Below the pieces are notes generated by a model. That model saw nothing but the letters and a program-made list of their open reading frames with translations. It ran no database searches and was not told the origin of the DNA. This document shows, piece after piece, positions 44,874-54,608 of a stretch of DNA of 64,000 bases. Numbering within the stretch: the stretch's first letter is position 1; every line of letters begins with the position of its first letter. The position numbers were made by a program, and so were the translations under genes. This DNA is from CAVXYG01 sp963766005 (GTDB lineage: Bacteria; Actinomycetota; Actinomycetes; S36-B12; GCA-2699445), in contig CAVXYG010000005.1 of the NCBI GenBank assembly GCA_963766005.1, positions 67,896 through 131,895 of the forward strand. The letters are read 5' to 3'.

Positions 44874-46724
44874 TCAGAAGCTGGCCTCCGGCAGATCCAT
44901 GATCTCCAGATCGGTGGCCTCAGCCACGGCGCGCTCCGCGGTCAGCAGCGGCAGCCGGTTGGCGGCGAACCACTTCGCCGTGGCGATCTTGCCCTGGTAG
45001 AACGCCTCGTCCTTGGGCTTGGCGCCGGCATCCAGCGCAGCCTGGGCGACCTCGGCCTGGCGCAGCAGCAGCCAGCCGATGATCAGGTCGCCGCACATCA
45101 TGAGCAGGCGGGTGGTGTTCAGGCCGACCTTGTACAGCTCAGCCGCGTTGCCCTGCTGGGAAGCCATCGCCCACTCGCCGAGCTTGCCGATCACGCCCTG
45201 CACATCCTCCAGCGCGGTGCCGAGCTGCTCGCGGGCGACGGCGAGCTGATCGCCCTCGTCGCCGCCCTTGACGGTCTCGGTGATCTGGCTGGCCAGGTAG
45301 AAGACGGCCTTGAACTGGTCGCGGACCATCTTGCGGAAGAAGAAGTCCAGGCCCTGGATCGCGGTGGTGCCCTCGTACAGGCTGTCGATCTTGGCGTCGC
45401 GGATGTACTGCTCGATCGGGTAGTCCTGCAGGAAGCCGGAACCGCCCAGCGTCTGCAGCGACAGCGTCAGCATCTCGTAGGAACGCTCCGAGCCGACGCC
45501 CTTCACGATGGGCAGCAACAGGTCGTTCATGCGCTCGGCCATCTCCAGGTCCTCGACGTCCTGGCCGAGCTCGGCGGCCTCCACCTTGTCCTGCCAGGAG
45601 GCCGTGTAGGAGACCAGGGCGCGCATGCCTTCGGCATAGGCCTTCTGCAGCATCAGGATCCGGCGCACGTCGGGGTGGTGGGTGATGGTGACGCGCGGGG
45701 CGGTCTTGTCCATCATCTGCGTCAGGTCAGCGCCCTGCACGCGGTGCTTCGCGTAGTCCAGGGCGTTGAGGTACCCGGTGGACAGGGTCGCGATGGCCTT
45801 GGTGCCGACCATCATGCGGGCGTACTCGATGACCTTGAACATCTGCGCGATGCCGTCGTGCACGTCGCCGACCAGCCAGCCGGTCGCCGGCTCGCCGTCG
45901 CCGAAGGTGACCTCGCAGGTCGTGGAGACCTTGAGTCCCATCTTCTTCTCGACGTTGGTGACGTAGGCGCCGTTGCGCTCGCCGAGCTCGCCGGTCTCCG
46001 GATCGAAGTGGTACTTCGGGACGACGAACAGGCTCAGGCCCTTGGTCCCGGGACCGCCGAACCCCTCCACGCCCTGGGGCCGGGCGAGGACGAGGTGGAC
46101 GATGTTCTCGCTCATGTCGTGCTCGGCGCTGGTGATGAAGCGCTTGACGCCCTCGATGCGCCAGGAGCCGTCCTCGTTCTGGTAGGCCTTGGCCGTACCA
46201 GCGCCCACATCAGATCCGGCATCGGGCTCGGTCAGCACCATGGTGGCGCCCCACTGCCGTTCGATCATGATCTCGGCGATCTTCTTCTGCTCCTCGTTGC
46301 CGAGGTGCCACAGGATGGCGGCGAAGCCCGGCCCTGCCATGTACATGAACGCGGCGGGGTTGGAGCCGAGAATCATCTCGGCCACGGCCCAGCGCAGCGA
46401 CGGCGGCGCGGCGATGCCCCCGATCTCCTCCGGGATCTCCAGGCGCCAGCCCTCAGCATCCATGAGCGCCTGATAGGCGGCCTTGAAGTCCTCCGGCATG
46501 GTCACGGACTTGGTCTTGGGGTCGTACACCGGCGGGTTGCGATCAGCGGAGGCGAAGGTGTCCGACAGCACGCCCGTCGCGAGGTCCTGAGCCTGGCGCA
46601 GCATGTCCTTCGCCGTGTCGGGATCCATGTCCTCGAAGGCGCCCTTGCCCATGAGGTCGCCCGCTCCGAACACCTCGAACATGTTGAACTCGATGTCCCG
46701 CACGTTGCTCTTGTAATGCGACAT
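44874..46724 (-). CDS. Acyl-CoA dehydrogenase, FadE5-like
   Basis: 616 residues, about 200 longer than short ACADs, with the N-terminal (MSHYKSNVRDIEFNMFEVFG) and C-terminal extensions of the mycobacterial FadE5 group that handles a wide range of acyl chain lengths. Core motifs: MVLTEPDAGSDVGAG, the IEGVKRFITSAEHD region and the EGTTAIQGLDF block near the catalytic Glu. The first beta-oxidation step, complementing fadAB elsewhere in the window. GGGGAG lies upstream of the ATG, and two direct copies of a 16-bp palindrome precede it, suggesting control by a TetR-type fatty-acid regulator. Confidence 0.94.
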   Translation of the reverse strand: MSHYKSNVRDIEFNMFEVFGAGDLMGKGAFEDMDPDTAKDMLRQAQDLATGVLSDTFASADRNPPVYDPKTKSVTMPEDFKAAYQALMDAEGWRLEIPEEIGGIAAPPSLRWAVAEMILGSNPAAFMYMAGPGFAAILWHLGNEEQKKIAEIMIERQWGATMVLTEPDAGSDVGAGTAKAYQNEDGSWRIEGVKRFITSAEHDMSENIVHLVLARPQGVEGFGGPGTKGLSLFVVPKYHFDPETGELGERNGAYVTNVEKKMGLKVSTTCEVTFGDGEPATGWLVGDVHDGIAQMFKVIEYARMMVGTKAIATLSTGYLNALDYAKHRVQGADLTQMMDKTAPRVTITHHPDVRRILMLQKAYAEGMRALVSYTASWQDKVEAAELGQDVEDLEMAERMNDLLLPIVKGVGSERSYEMLTLSLQTLGGSGFLQDYPIEQYIRDAKIDSLYEGTTAIQGLDFFFRKMVRDQFKAVFYLASQITETVKGGDEGDQLAVAREQLGTALEDVQGVIGKLGEWAMASQQGNAAELYKVGLNTTRLLMMCGDLIIGWLLLRQAEVAQAALDAGAKPKDEAFYQGKIATAKWFAANRLPLLTAERAVAEATDLEIMDLPEASF

Positions 46725-46780
46725 GTCACAACTCCCCAGGTAGTAGTCGCCCCAGAGCAGGGACGCAGGTGTCGCGGCGT

Positions 46781-46819
46781 GTTACCCGCCAGTAACCCAT
46801 AATGCTACTCGCCGGTAAC
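46781..46819. promoter_or_regulatory. Tandem 16-bp palindromic operator upstream of fadE
   Basis: Site 1 GTTACCCGCCAGTAAC (46781-46796) and site 2 GCTACTCGCCGGTAAC (46804-46819) share 13 of 16 bases and are spaced 23 bp start to start, near two helical turns. Each has GTTAC/GTAAC-like half-sites. The pair lies 57-95 bp upstream of the fadE start, typical of a TetR-family dimer pair. The regulator is not in the window. Confidence 0.6.
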
Positions 46820-47028
46820 CAAGTGCAAGCCGGGGCCGGGCGTCGGCGGCGAGCCGCCCGGCAGGTGCGCCGGGAGGGGCGGGACCCAGGCGCCGCTTCG
46901 GCGCGGCTCGGGAGCGTTCCGGTGCTCGCTGCGGGGTCGGAGACAGCCTCCCGCTGGGGCGGCACCGCATCGAGTCGTCGCTCGGCACCGCCTTCGCGTC
47001 GGGCCGGGGCGTGCCCGGCCAGTGGCCC

Positions 47029-47808
47029 TCAGTGCGCCAGCGCGCTGGGCGACTCCACGTGGGTGAGGGCACCGTCCAGGATCTCGAAGACCCGGTCGGT
47101 GTACTCGACCATGCGCAGGTCGTGGGTGACCATGATCCCGGTCTTGCCGCGCTGCTTGACCTCGCGAGCGAGCAGCTCGACGACCTGCCGGCCCAGCTTG
47201 GTGTCCAGGGCGGCCGTCGGCTCATCGACCAGCACCAGGTCCGGGTCGTTCATCAGGGCCCGGCCGATGGCGACGCGCTGGCGCTCACCGCCGGACAGCT
47301 GCTCCGGCAGGTTCTTCGCGCGCGCCGCCAGCCCGAGCTCCTCCAACAGCTGGTCGGCACGGGCCTGCGCCTGCCTGCCGGAGATGCGCTTCTGCAGCGT
47401 GGAGACGTAGAGCAGGTTCTCCCGGGCTGTCAGGAACGGCACGAGGTTCGCCGATTGGAACACGAAGCCGACTCGCTCCGCGCGGAACCGGGTGAGCTCC
47501 TTCTTGGACAGCGAGGCGACGTCGGTGCCCCCGAGCACGATGGAGCCGCTCGTCGGTGACAGCAGACCCCCGATCATCGAGATCAGCGTGGTCTTGCCCG
47601 ACCCGGACGGCCCCAGCAGCGAGACGAACTCCCCCTGGTCGACGGCCATGGTCGCGTCGGCCACGGCCGTGACCTCGTCGTCCCCGGAGCGGTAGACCTT
47701 GCTGACCGCGCGGACCGACAGGAGGGCCGAGGCATGCGCGTCGGCATCGATCGCCGGGTTCAGGCCGGGGTCGGCAGGATGTGCGGGAACGAACTCGTCG
47801 ATGGTCAC
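47029..47808 (-). CDS. ABC transporter ATP-binding protein (MacB/LolD-like)
   Basis: 259 residues. Walker A GPSGSGKTT, signature LSGGERQRVA, Walker B LVLVDEPTAALD and the switch His in VTHD are all intact. The Q-loop and overall sequence match ATPases that pair with FtsX/MacB-type permeases. The GTG at 47808 follows GGAGGAACGCT and overlaps the permease stop by 4 nt (GTGA). Last gene of a three-gene operon: permease, permease, ATPase. Confidence 0.93.
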   Translation of the reverse strand: MTIDEFVPAHPADPGLNPAIDADAHASALLSVRAVSKVYRSGDDEVTAVADATMAVDQGEFVSLLGPSGSGKTTLISMIGGLLSPTSGSIVLGGTDVASLSKKELTRFRAERVGFVFQSANLVPFLTARENLLYVSTLQKRISGRQAQARADQLLEELGLAARAKNLPEQLSGGERQRVAIGRALMNDPDLVLVDEPTAALDTKLGRQVVELLAREVKQRGKTGIMVTHDLRMVEYTDRVFEILDGALTHVESPSALAH

Positions 47809-48911
47809 AGCGTTCCTCCGATGGCGGTGGCGGGGTCGATGGCGGCAATGCGGCGCAGCGAGAACAGTGCGCCGAGGGCACCTGCTGCGAGGGTGAACAC
47901 GGCGATCGTGACCAGGGTCTCGCCCCGGAACAGCGCGGGGACGCCCTCCGGCAGGAGCTCCCCGAGGCCGCGCGCCGCCAGCGCCCCGATGACGATGCCG
48001 AGAGCCGAGGAGATCAGGGCCTGCACGATCACGCCCGCGCCGAGCTTGGCCGTCGGGGTCCCCAGCGCCTTCAGGGCAGCGAACAGCTCGCGCTTCTCCA
48101 GGACGACCAGCGCGAAGAACAGCGCGACGACCAGGGCGGCCACAGCGAGCGTGGTGGAGATGATGGCGTTCAGGGTCGACGCCTGCTGCGCCACGCCGGG
48201 GATGGCCAGGCCGGTGTCCTGCGCCGTCAGCACGGCCAGGCCGGGCAGGCTCCCGGCGACATCCTCGGCAGCGACGCCGTCGAGGAACTGCAGGGCGATG
48301 GCGGAGACGTCGTTGTCGATGCCGGTGAACTCCGGACGGACCGCATTGCGCATCGCACGCCAATCGGCGAGGGACGTCCACACGCTGGCCTGACCCTGGT
48401 AGGAGGCATCCGGCACGACACCGACCACCTCGAGCGAGACCGGCCCGACGCTGACGGTATCGCCGATCCCGATGCTCGCGTCGTCCACCAGCGCCGCATC
48501 AACGGCGGCGACGCCGGTCTCGCCGGGGGCCGGGAGCCGACCCTCGGACACTGTCGCGGGCAGGCCCACGCCGGCGGCGTCCACGCCGAACACGGCGATG
48601 TCGGCCGGCATCCCGGCGGCGGTCCCCGACGACAGCAGGACGCCGATCCCCGATGCTGCGGCCACGCCCGGTGCGGCGGCGGCCTGCGCGACCTGATCCT
48701 CGACCAGCGAGGAGCGGACGAGCGACCCGCTGGCGTCCTCCTCGAAGGCGTACGCATCGGCGGTGCTGGAGCGGACCGCTCCGGTGGCGCCGTAGTACAG
48801 CCCGTCGGCGAGGGCGCCCAGGGTCAGGACCAGGAAGACGATGAGCGACAGCGCGGCAATGATCGAGGCGAAGCGGCCGCGGCTGCGGCGGATCTCCTTG
48901 GTGGCGAGCAT
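47805..48911 (-). CDS. FtsX-like ABC transporter permease
   Basis: 368 residues. One N-terminal TM (about 15-40), an extracytoplasmic MacB-like domain (about 45-245), then three TM helices (about 255-280, 300-325, 335-355) as in FtsX-family permeases. The C-terminus RRIAAIDPATAIGG is the family closing motif. It overlaps the upstream permease by 1 nt (TGATG) and the ATPase by 4 nt. Confidence 0.9.
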   Translation of the reverse strand: MLATKEIRRSRGRFASIIAALSLIVFLVLTLGALADGLYYGATGAVRSSTADAYAFEEDASGSLVRSSLVEDQVAQAAAAPGVAAASGIGVLLSSGTAAGMPADIAVFGVDAAGVGLPATVSEGRLPAPGETGVAAVDAALVDDASIGIGDTVSVGPVSLEVVGVVPDASYQGQASVWTSLADWRAMRNAVRPEFTGIDNDVSAIALQFLDGVAAEDVAGSLPGLAVLTAQDTGLAIPGVAQQASTLNAIISTTLAVAALVVALFFALVVLEKRELFAALKALGTPTAKLGAGVIVQALISSALGIVIGALAARGLGELLPEGVPALFRGETLVTIAVFTLAAGALGALFSLRRIAAIDPATAIGGTL

Positions 48912-50008
48912 CAGCGGGCTCCCGTCGCGGTTGCGGGGTCGAGGGTGGTGATCCGCCGGATGCTCAGCAGTCCGGCGACCAGGGAGAAGGCCAGCACGCC
49001 TGCGACGGTGGTAGCCACGAGGGAAGGCGACAGGGCAACCGGGATGCCGGTGTTCAGGCCTTGCACGGCGCCGTAGGTCAGGACCACCGCGATGGCCGAC
49101 GCCACGAGCACGACCAGTGCGATCTGGGTGGCGACCGCGGCGGACAGCGCCGCCTTCGACGCGCCGAGAGCGCGCAGCAGCGTGAAGGACCGCAGCTTCT
49201 GCACGGTGAGGATGAGGAAGAAGAACCCGATCACGACGATGCCGATGATGAACGTGAGTCCGACGAGGATGCCGAAGGTCTGCGCGATGGAGCCGACGCC
49301 GGGGATGAGGTCGACCGCCTCGGCGAGGGAATAGCCGATCACCCCCGGGAGCGACTCCTCGATCGCGACGGCTACCGCGACCGGATCGGCTCCGGGGGCC
49401 ACCTGGAAGGCGATCGCGTTGGCCGGCACGAACGGGACGTTGGGATTGCCGGTCAGCACGACGCGATCGAACGCCTCCTGGGTGATGTAGCCGGTCGGCG
49501 AGGCGTTGAACTGGGCCCCTCGCAGGAGGCCGACCACGGTGAAGGCCGTCTCGACCGCGGGCAGTTCCACGATGTCGCCGATCGCGTACCCGCCACCGTC
49601 CATGGCGATCTCGGCCGCGGAGGCGGGCAACGCGCCGCTGTCCAGACTCCTCGGCTGACCGGGGGCGCCCGGCGTCATCCCGAACAGCTGCAGATCGTCG
49701 GTCCCATCGGCCAGCGGGGCCGAGGTGGTGAGCACCGACACCGGCGCGGCAGCGGCGACACCGGAGACCGCGGCCACCTCGCCCACGATCGCGGGGTCAA
49801 GCCGGGATGCCTGCAGGTTGTCGCGTGCGGAGTCGGCGTAGACGACGCCGTCGGCGTCGAGGCCCGCGATGGCGCCGGTGAGGGATCCAACGAGGGCGCT
49901 GGACAGCGTGGTCAGCAGCAGGACGAGGAACACCAGGAGCGCCACCGCCGCGCTGAGCAGGCCGAAGCGGAGCTTGGAGCGCCGCATCTCGGCGAGTGCG
50001 AGGTTCAT
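48911..50008 (-). CDS. FtsX-like ABC transporter permease
   Basis: 365 residues, a paralogue of the next gene with the same one-plus-three TM layout and the closing motif RRITTLDPATATGAR. Two different permeases presumably form a heterodimer with the ATPase. Likely function is mechanotransmission or export across the envelope, not import. The ATG at 50008 has TAGGAG upstream; it is the first gene of the operon. Confidence 0.9.
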   Translation of the reverse strand: MNLALAEMRRSKLRFGLLSAAVALLVFLVLLLTTLSSALVGSLTGAIAGLDADGVVYADSARDNLQASRLDPAIVGEVAAVSGVAAAAPVSVLTTSAPLADGTDDLQLFGMTPGAPGQPRSLDSGALPASAAEIAMDGGGYAIGDIVELPAVETAFTVVGLLRGAQFNASPTGYITQEAFDRVVLTGNPNVPFVPANAIAFQVAPGADPVAVAVAIEESLPGVIGYSLAEAVDLIPGVGSIAQTFGILVGLTFIIGIVVIGFFFLILTVQKLRSFTLLRALGASKAALSAAVATQIALVVLVASAIAVVLTYGAVQGLNTGIPVALSPSLVATTVAGVLAFSLVAGLLSIRRITTLDPATATGAR

Positions 50009-50183
50009 GCCACCGTACTCCTACGAACAGCAACTCACGAATAGGGATACCTTCAAGTTACCGGGATCGCCGCTCTCCGCATCTCACGCGAGCCAGCAGG
50101 ACCGTGATACCGGCCACAGGTTGCCGCGTGAGCCTTGGGGCTTCACCGCCATGCCGCGCCGATCAGTGCGGCAGGATAGGGGC

Positions 50184-50723
50184 ATGACCAACCCCACCGA
50201 CCGGTCCGGCGTGGACCCGATCGGAAACAACCTCGACTCGGTCACGCCTATTCCCCCGCCCATCGAGTCGGCGCCGCGCCTGTCCGATGTGCTGCGAGCG
50301 GGACTGGTCACCGGGACCACCGCAAGCCTGCTGTGCTGGCTGCTCTACGGCATCGCCTCGCTGTTCGGGACCGACTTCGACGTCCGACAGGGCACCGGGG
50401 ACGGCCTCACCCACATCGCCTGGTACCAGGTGCTGGTAGTCCCGGTCGCCTCGGCGCTTGTCTTCGGGGTCGTCGCGACCGCCCTCCGGGGACGCGCCCG
50501 CTGCCGGCGCACGACGCTGCTGATCGGCTATGGCCTCGGTGCGCTGTCACTGGTCCCGGTCATCCTGCAGCCCGCCGACGTGACCTGGCCCACGCGCATC
50601 TGGTTGCTGCTGTTCCACCTGCTGACCCTGGCGATCGTCGTGCCGCAGGTGGCCCGCGTGGTCGGCGATTCCGACCCCTACGTCACCGCGGGCTACCGCC
50701 GCACCGGCCTCGACGCGGGCTGA
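50184..50723 (+). CDS. Four-helix membrane protein (DUF6069-like)
   Basis: 179 residues: a disordered Pro-rich N-terminus (1-35), then four TM helices (about 38-60, 78-98, 111-128, 136-155) and a short polar tail. It resembles the actinobacterial DUF6069 family of unknown function. The ATG at 50184 follows AGGATAGGGG. Confidence 0.65.
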   Translation: MTNPTDRSGVDPIGNNLDSVTPIPPPIESAPRLSDVLRAGLVTGTTASLLCWLLYGIASLFGTDFDVRQGTGDGLTHIAWYQVLVVPVASALVFGVVATALRGRARCRRTTLLIGYGLGALSLVPVILQPADVTWPTRIWLLLFHLLTLAIVVPQVARVVGDSDPYVTAGYRRTGLDAG

Positions 50724-50885
50724 GGCGAGGTCGTCCCCAGCCAGTTGCTGGGGCCGTGTTCCGGCGTCCGGACTCCAGCGGCGTCCCTAGCGGTATGACC
50801 GCGAACTCGGGCGCAGCACACCCCACACGCAGGCTGTCACCGGCGCACACCGACGAAGCCACCAGGCCCGGACGGGACCGATCAC

Positions 50886-52055
50886 CTAGCCCGACACAGC
50901 GCCACCTGCATCGGGCGGCGCCCCCGCAGCCTCCTGCGTCGGCGCAACCCGCCCCGCCCCTGCCGTCCAGCGGTAGGCCGCAACCCGACGTTGGGCGGCC
51001 ATGAAGCTGGCCACGATCGGTGCCGAGAGGGTGGCGCCGAGAATCCCGGCGAGGGTCGCGCCGATGATGGTGGAGCCGAAGTTCACGATCGGGTGGATGT
51101 GGAGCGTGGCGCTGGACAGCCTCGTCAGCATCACGGTCTGCAGCAGGTTCTGGGTGAGCAGCACGGCCCCGAGCACGATCAGCGCGTCGGTCAACCCGCC
51201 GGAGCCGAGCGCGACCAGGGTGGCGAACGCCCCGGACACGATCGCCCCGAGATAGGGGATGTAGGAGGTCACGAAGGTCACCAGCACGACGGTGAAGGCC
51301 AGCGGCAGGCCGAGCAGCCACATGACCAGGCCGATGACGATGGCGATCGGGATGCTCGTCATCGTCAATGCGTAGAAGTACTGCCGGATCGACGTGGTCG
51401 CGTCTTGAATCAGGCCACGCGCCAGATCCTGCGGGAGCCCGACGTGGCCGGAGACCCAATCGGTGATGACGTGCCAGTCCTTGAGCAGGTAGTACAGCAG
51501 GAACGTGCCGATGAGCACGCCGACCAGGAACAGGCCGACGCTACTGACCGTGGCAGTCAGAATTCCGCCGATCCCGCTGCTGGCCCCGGATCCGAGGTCG
51601 GCGATGGTGTCTTCCAGACCGGAGAAGTCGACTCCCCATCCGGCCACGAGGTCCTGCAACTGCTGCCAGCCCCGCTCGACCTGATCGGCGATGACGGAGG
51701 CCTGGTCGAAGACACCGCGCACTGCCAGTGACAGCGCCATGGCGACGGTCAGTGCGAGCCCGAGAAGGATGATCGCGGCGCTCATGGCGCGCTTGATGCC
51801 CACCCGCTGCAGGCGGTCCACCAGCGGGTGGAACAGCATGCCCATGACCACGGCCACGACCAGCGGGGACAGCAGCGTGCTGATCTGGGCCGACCCGAGG
51901 TAGATCGCGATGGCGAGGATGAGGAAGCCGATGAGCATCCAAGCGGTAATCCCCATCCGCAACAACCAGCCGGGGATACGCGCCAGCGGGGCGGTCGCCG
52001 CGACCTGCCGCTGATCGGTGGGGGGGCCCGCCCCCGGTCCGTCCGCCTGACTCAT
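50886..52055 (-). CDS. AI-2E family transporter
   Basis: 389 residues with seven to eight TM segments in the AI-2E exporter layout: two N-terminal helices plus one (about 28-100), a soluble helical region (about 110-160), then five more with YLLKDWHVI and the GxxG-rich SYIPYLGAIVSG loop. The family includes putative autoinducer-2 exporters and Na+/H+ antiporters; no assignment is possible here. The ATG overlaps the TGA of ppk2 (ATGA), so it is translationally coupled to polyphosphate kinase 2. Confidence 0.88.
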   Translation of the reverse strand: MSQADGPGAGPPTDQRQVAATAPLARIPGWLLRMGITAWMLIGFLILAIAIYLGSAQISTLLSPLVVAVVMGMLFHPLVDRLQRVGIKRAMSAAIILLGLALTVAMALSLAVRGVFDQASVIADQVERGWQQLQDLVAGWGVDFSGLEDTIADLGSGASSGIGGILTATVSSVGLFLVGVLIGTFLLYYLLKDWHVITDWVSGHVGLPQDLARGLIQDATTSIRQYFYALTMTSIPIAIVIGLVMWLLGLPLAFTVVLVTFVTSYIPYLGAIVSGAFATLVALGSGGLTDALIVLGAVLLTQNLLQTVMLTRLSSATLHIHPIVNFGSTIIGATLAGILGATLSAPIVASFMAAQRRVAAYRWTAGAGRVAPTQEAAGAPPDAGGAVSG

Positions 52056-53068
52056 AGCAGCGGGTAGACGCGGCCGGTGTTCTCGTCGGTCTCGTAGATC
52101 CGGGCCGGCGGACCGACGATGCTCGCGTCCGGGACCCCCACGACGCTGAGGTCCTTGTCCGGGTAGTCGATCGAGTGCAGGACCCAGCGCATGGCTTCCA
52201 CCCGTCCCCGCTTCTTGTCGTTGCTGCGCACCACGGTCCACGGCGCATGGTCGGTGTCGGTGTACCAGAACATGGCTTCCTTGGCCTCGGTGTAGGAGTC
52301 CCAGCGGTCCAGGCTCGCGAGGTCCATCGGCGACAGCTTCCACTGCCGCACCGGATCGATGCGGCGGATCGTGAACCGGGTGACCTGCTCCTTGCGGGAC
52401 ACCGAGAACCAGAACTTGAACAGGATGACCCCGTCGTCGACGAGCATCCGCTCGAACTGCGGCGCCTGCCGCATGTACTCGTTGTACTGCTCGTCGGCGC
52501 AGAAGCCCATCACGCGCTCGACGCCGGCCCGGTTGTACCAGGACCGGTCGAACATGACGATCTCACCGGCGGAAGGCAGGTGGCGGATGTAGCGCTGGAA
52601 GTACCACTGCGTGCGTTCGCGGTCGTTCGGCTTCTCCAGCGCGACGACCGTCGCACCGCGCGGATTCAGGTGCTCCATGAAGCGCTTGATCGTGCCGCCC
52701 TTGCCTGCTGCGTCTCGGCCCTCGAACACCATGGCGATGCGCTGGCCGCTCTCCTTGACCCAGCCCTGCATCTTCAGCAGCTCGATCTGCAGCAGCCGTT
52801 TGGTGCGCTCGTAGTCGTGACGCGACATCCGTTCGTCGTAGGGGTAGCCCTGCCGCCAGGTATCCACCGGACGGCCGTCTGGTCCGATGAGGACCGGATC
52901 GTCCACCTCGTCCCAAGTGCCTTCGACTCCGAAGCCGCGGCTGGCGATCTCCTCATCGCTGAGGTCCCGCAGCGACGTGATGATGTCCTGCAGGTCGACG
53001 ACAGCCTCGATGTCGAAGGTGCGGGAGGACTCGGCGGGGTCCGCACCGTGCCGGCCAACGTCCGTCAT
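52052..53068 (-). CDS. ppk2: Polyphosphate kinase 2
   Basis: 338 residues, class I-like PPK2 using polyphosphate to phosphorylate nucleoside diphosphates (or the reverse). The Walker A-like EGRDAAGKGG is at 116-125, followed by Walker B FDRSWYNRAGVE (Asp174) and the lid KEQVTRFTIRR. Family blocks NPRGATVVALEKP and PWTVVRSNDKKRGR are intact. First gene of a two-gene operon with the AI-2E permease. Confidence 0.95.
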   Translation of the reverse strand: MTDVGRHGADPAESSRTFDIEAVVDLQDIITSLRDLSDEEIASRGFGVEGTWDEVDDPVLIGPDGRPVDTWRQGYPYDERMSRHDYERTKRLLQIELLKMQGWVKESGQRIAMVFEGRDAAGKGGTIKRFMEHLNPRGATVVALEKPNDRERTQWYFQRYIRHLPSAGEIVMFDRSWYNRAGVERVMGFCADEQYNEYMRQAPQFERMLVDDGVILFKFWFSVSRKEQVTRFTIRRIDPVRQWKLSPMDLASLDRWDSYTEAKEAMFWYTDTDHAPWTVVRSNDKKRGRVEAMRWVLHSIDYPDKDLSVVGVPDASIVGPPARIYETDENTGRVYPLL

Positions 53069-53372
53069 GCCATCGGTCCCTTCGCCTCACCAGGTGGCGC
53101 ACAACTGCCGCCTCAGGGTCGATCCTGACACACGGCACCCGTGCGTGCCGTCCCTGTGGGCGGCTGCTTCGGTGCGCACCGCCTCCAGGGCGAGCCCGGC
53201 CCTGCTCGAACATGCGGCGGGAGCCTGGTCGTGCCGCCCGGCGCGGGACTCCGCGGCCAGTCCGGGTCCCGGACGGCCCTCCGAAGCGGGAGTCCGGCTC
53301 TGAGGGCCGGCGCGGCCGTGGATCAGGTCCGCGACGACGCCCGACCGCTCGAGCAGGGCCAGCTCGGGAGAC
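53069..53372. other. Interval between ppk2 and the mannosyltransferase gene
   Basis: About 300 bp between genes on the minus strand. No coding signal, RNA or strong terminator was seen. Confidence 0.4.
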
Positions 53373-54506
53373 TCAGAGCTCGCCGGCCAGCATCGCCCGG
53401 AGCCGATCGGCCTTGGTGTGCCACTGCCACTCCTCCAGGACCCACTCCCGACCCCGGGACCCCATGCGCGCGGCGAGTTGACGGTCGGTGAGCAGCGTTG
53501 CCAACCGGTCCACCAGCTGCCGCTCGTCGCGTCCGGACACCACGTAGCCGGTCTCGTCGTGCAGGACGGCGTCGGGAGCGCCGCCGCTGTCGCCAGCCAC
53601 CACCGGCAGCCCAATCGCCGCCGCCTCGAGATAGACGATGCCGAGCCCCTCCACATCCAGCCCTCGGTGCCGGCTGCGGCAGGGCATGGCGAAGACGGTT
53701 CCGGCGGCGTAGTGGGCGGCCAGCTCCTCGTAGGGGACCCCGCCGGTGATCACGATGCGGTCGGCGGCTCCGGACTCCGCGGCCAGCCGCTGCAGCGTCT
53801 CGCGATACGGTCCGCCGCCGACGATGAGCAGCGCCGCATCCGGCACCTCGCGCAGGACGGCCGGCATGGCCTTGATGAGGGTGTCCTGTCCCTTGCGCGG
53901 CATGAGTCGCGAAACGCAGGCGATGACCGGTCGCTCGCCCAAGCCGTAGCGCTCGCGGATCGCGGCCCCGTCGATGCCGGGATGGAACGTCTCGACATCG
54001 ACGCCGGGGGTCAGCCGCAGCAGTCTGGCGCGGTGCCGGCGCCCGAGAGCGCCCTCGATCTTGCCCTTGGTGTACTCCCCGAGGTAGGTCATGATGTCCA
54101 GCCGGTTCCCCACGCTGCGCAGCACCTGCCGCAGCGCCGGGTAGCCGGCCCACCCCGCTTCGTGGCCGTGCGTCAGGCCGAGCGTGACCGCGGCGCCGGC
54201 ATCCCGCAGGTCGTCTGCCATCAGACCCAGCGGTGCCGCGGCGCCGAACATGACCGCGCCGCAGCCGTGCTCCCGGAACACCCGTACCGCCGCCGCGCGT
54301 GTCCTCGGCCGCGGCAGCATCACCGACCCCGGCTCCCGGATGATGGGGAACGCCGCTGCGGCGTCGAAATCCGCGGGGTCGCGCCACGTCGAGGCGAACA
54401 CGACGATGTCCGCCGGGTCCAGCCTCGTGAGCAGCTCCCACACGAACGTCTGGATCCCGCCGGGCCGCGGCGGGAAGTCGTTGGTGACCACCAGTGTCTT
54501 CACCAC
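53373..54506 (-). CDS. PimB'-like alpha-mannosyltransferase
   Basis: 377-residue GT-B glycosyltransferase of family GT4. It begins KTLVVTNDFPPRPGGIQTF with the Gly-rich acceptor loop, has VSRLMPRKGQDTLIKAMP and the donor-binding EGLGIVYLEAAAIGLPVVAG (EX7E), and GGAPDAV. It closely matches the GDP-mannose-dependent enzyme that adds the second mannose to phosphatidylinositol mannosides in corynebacteria and mycobacteria. GTG 54506 has TAGGTT 6 nt upstream. Confidence 0.85.
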   Translation of the reverse strand: MVKTLVVTNDFPPRPGGIQTFVWELLTRLDPADIVVFASTWRDPADFDAAAAFPIIREPGSVMLPRPRTRAAAVRVFREHGCGAVMFGAAAPLGLMADDLRDAGAAVTLGLTHGHEAGWAGYPALRQVLRSVGNRLDIMTYLGEYTKGKIEGALGRRHRARLLRLTPGVDVETFHPGIDGAAIRERYGLGERPVIACVSRLMPRKGQDTLIKAMPAVLREVPDAALLIVGGGPYRETLQRLAAESGAADRIVITGGVPYEELAAHYAAGTVFAMPCRSRHRGLDVEGLGIVYLEAAAIGLPVVAGDSGGAPDAVLHDETGYVVSGRDERQLVDRLATLLTDRQLAARMGSRGREWVLEEWQWHTKADRLRAMLAGEL

Positions 54507-54512
54507 GCCGCG

Positions 54513-54518
54513 AACCTA
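54513..54518 (-). promoter_or_regulatory. Leaderless -10 element of the mannosyltransferase gene
   Basis: On the minus strand TAGGTT, 6 nt, then GTG 54506. Confidence 0.5.
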
Positions 54519-54608
54519 TCGGAGCGGCACCGCTCTTCGCGGCTGCTCGGAGCGGCCACCGTCTGGCAAACCTGCGATCATCGAAGGACGCCGGCGCCGG
54601 TAGGACTC

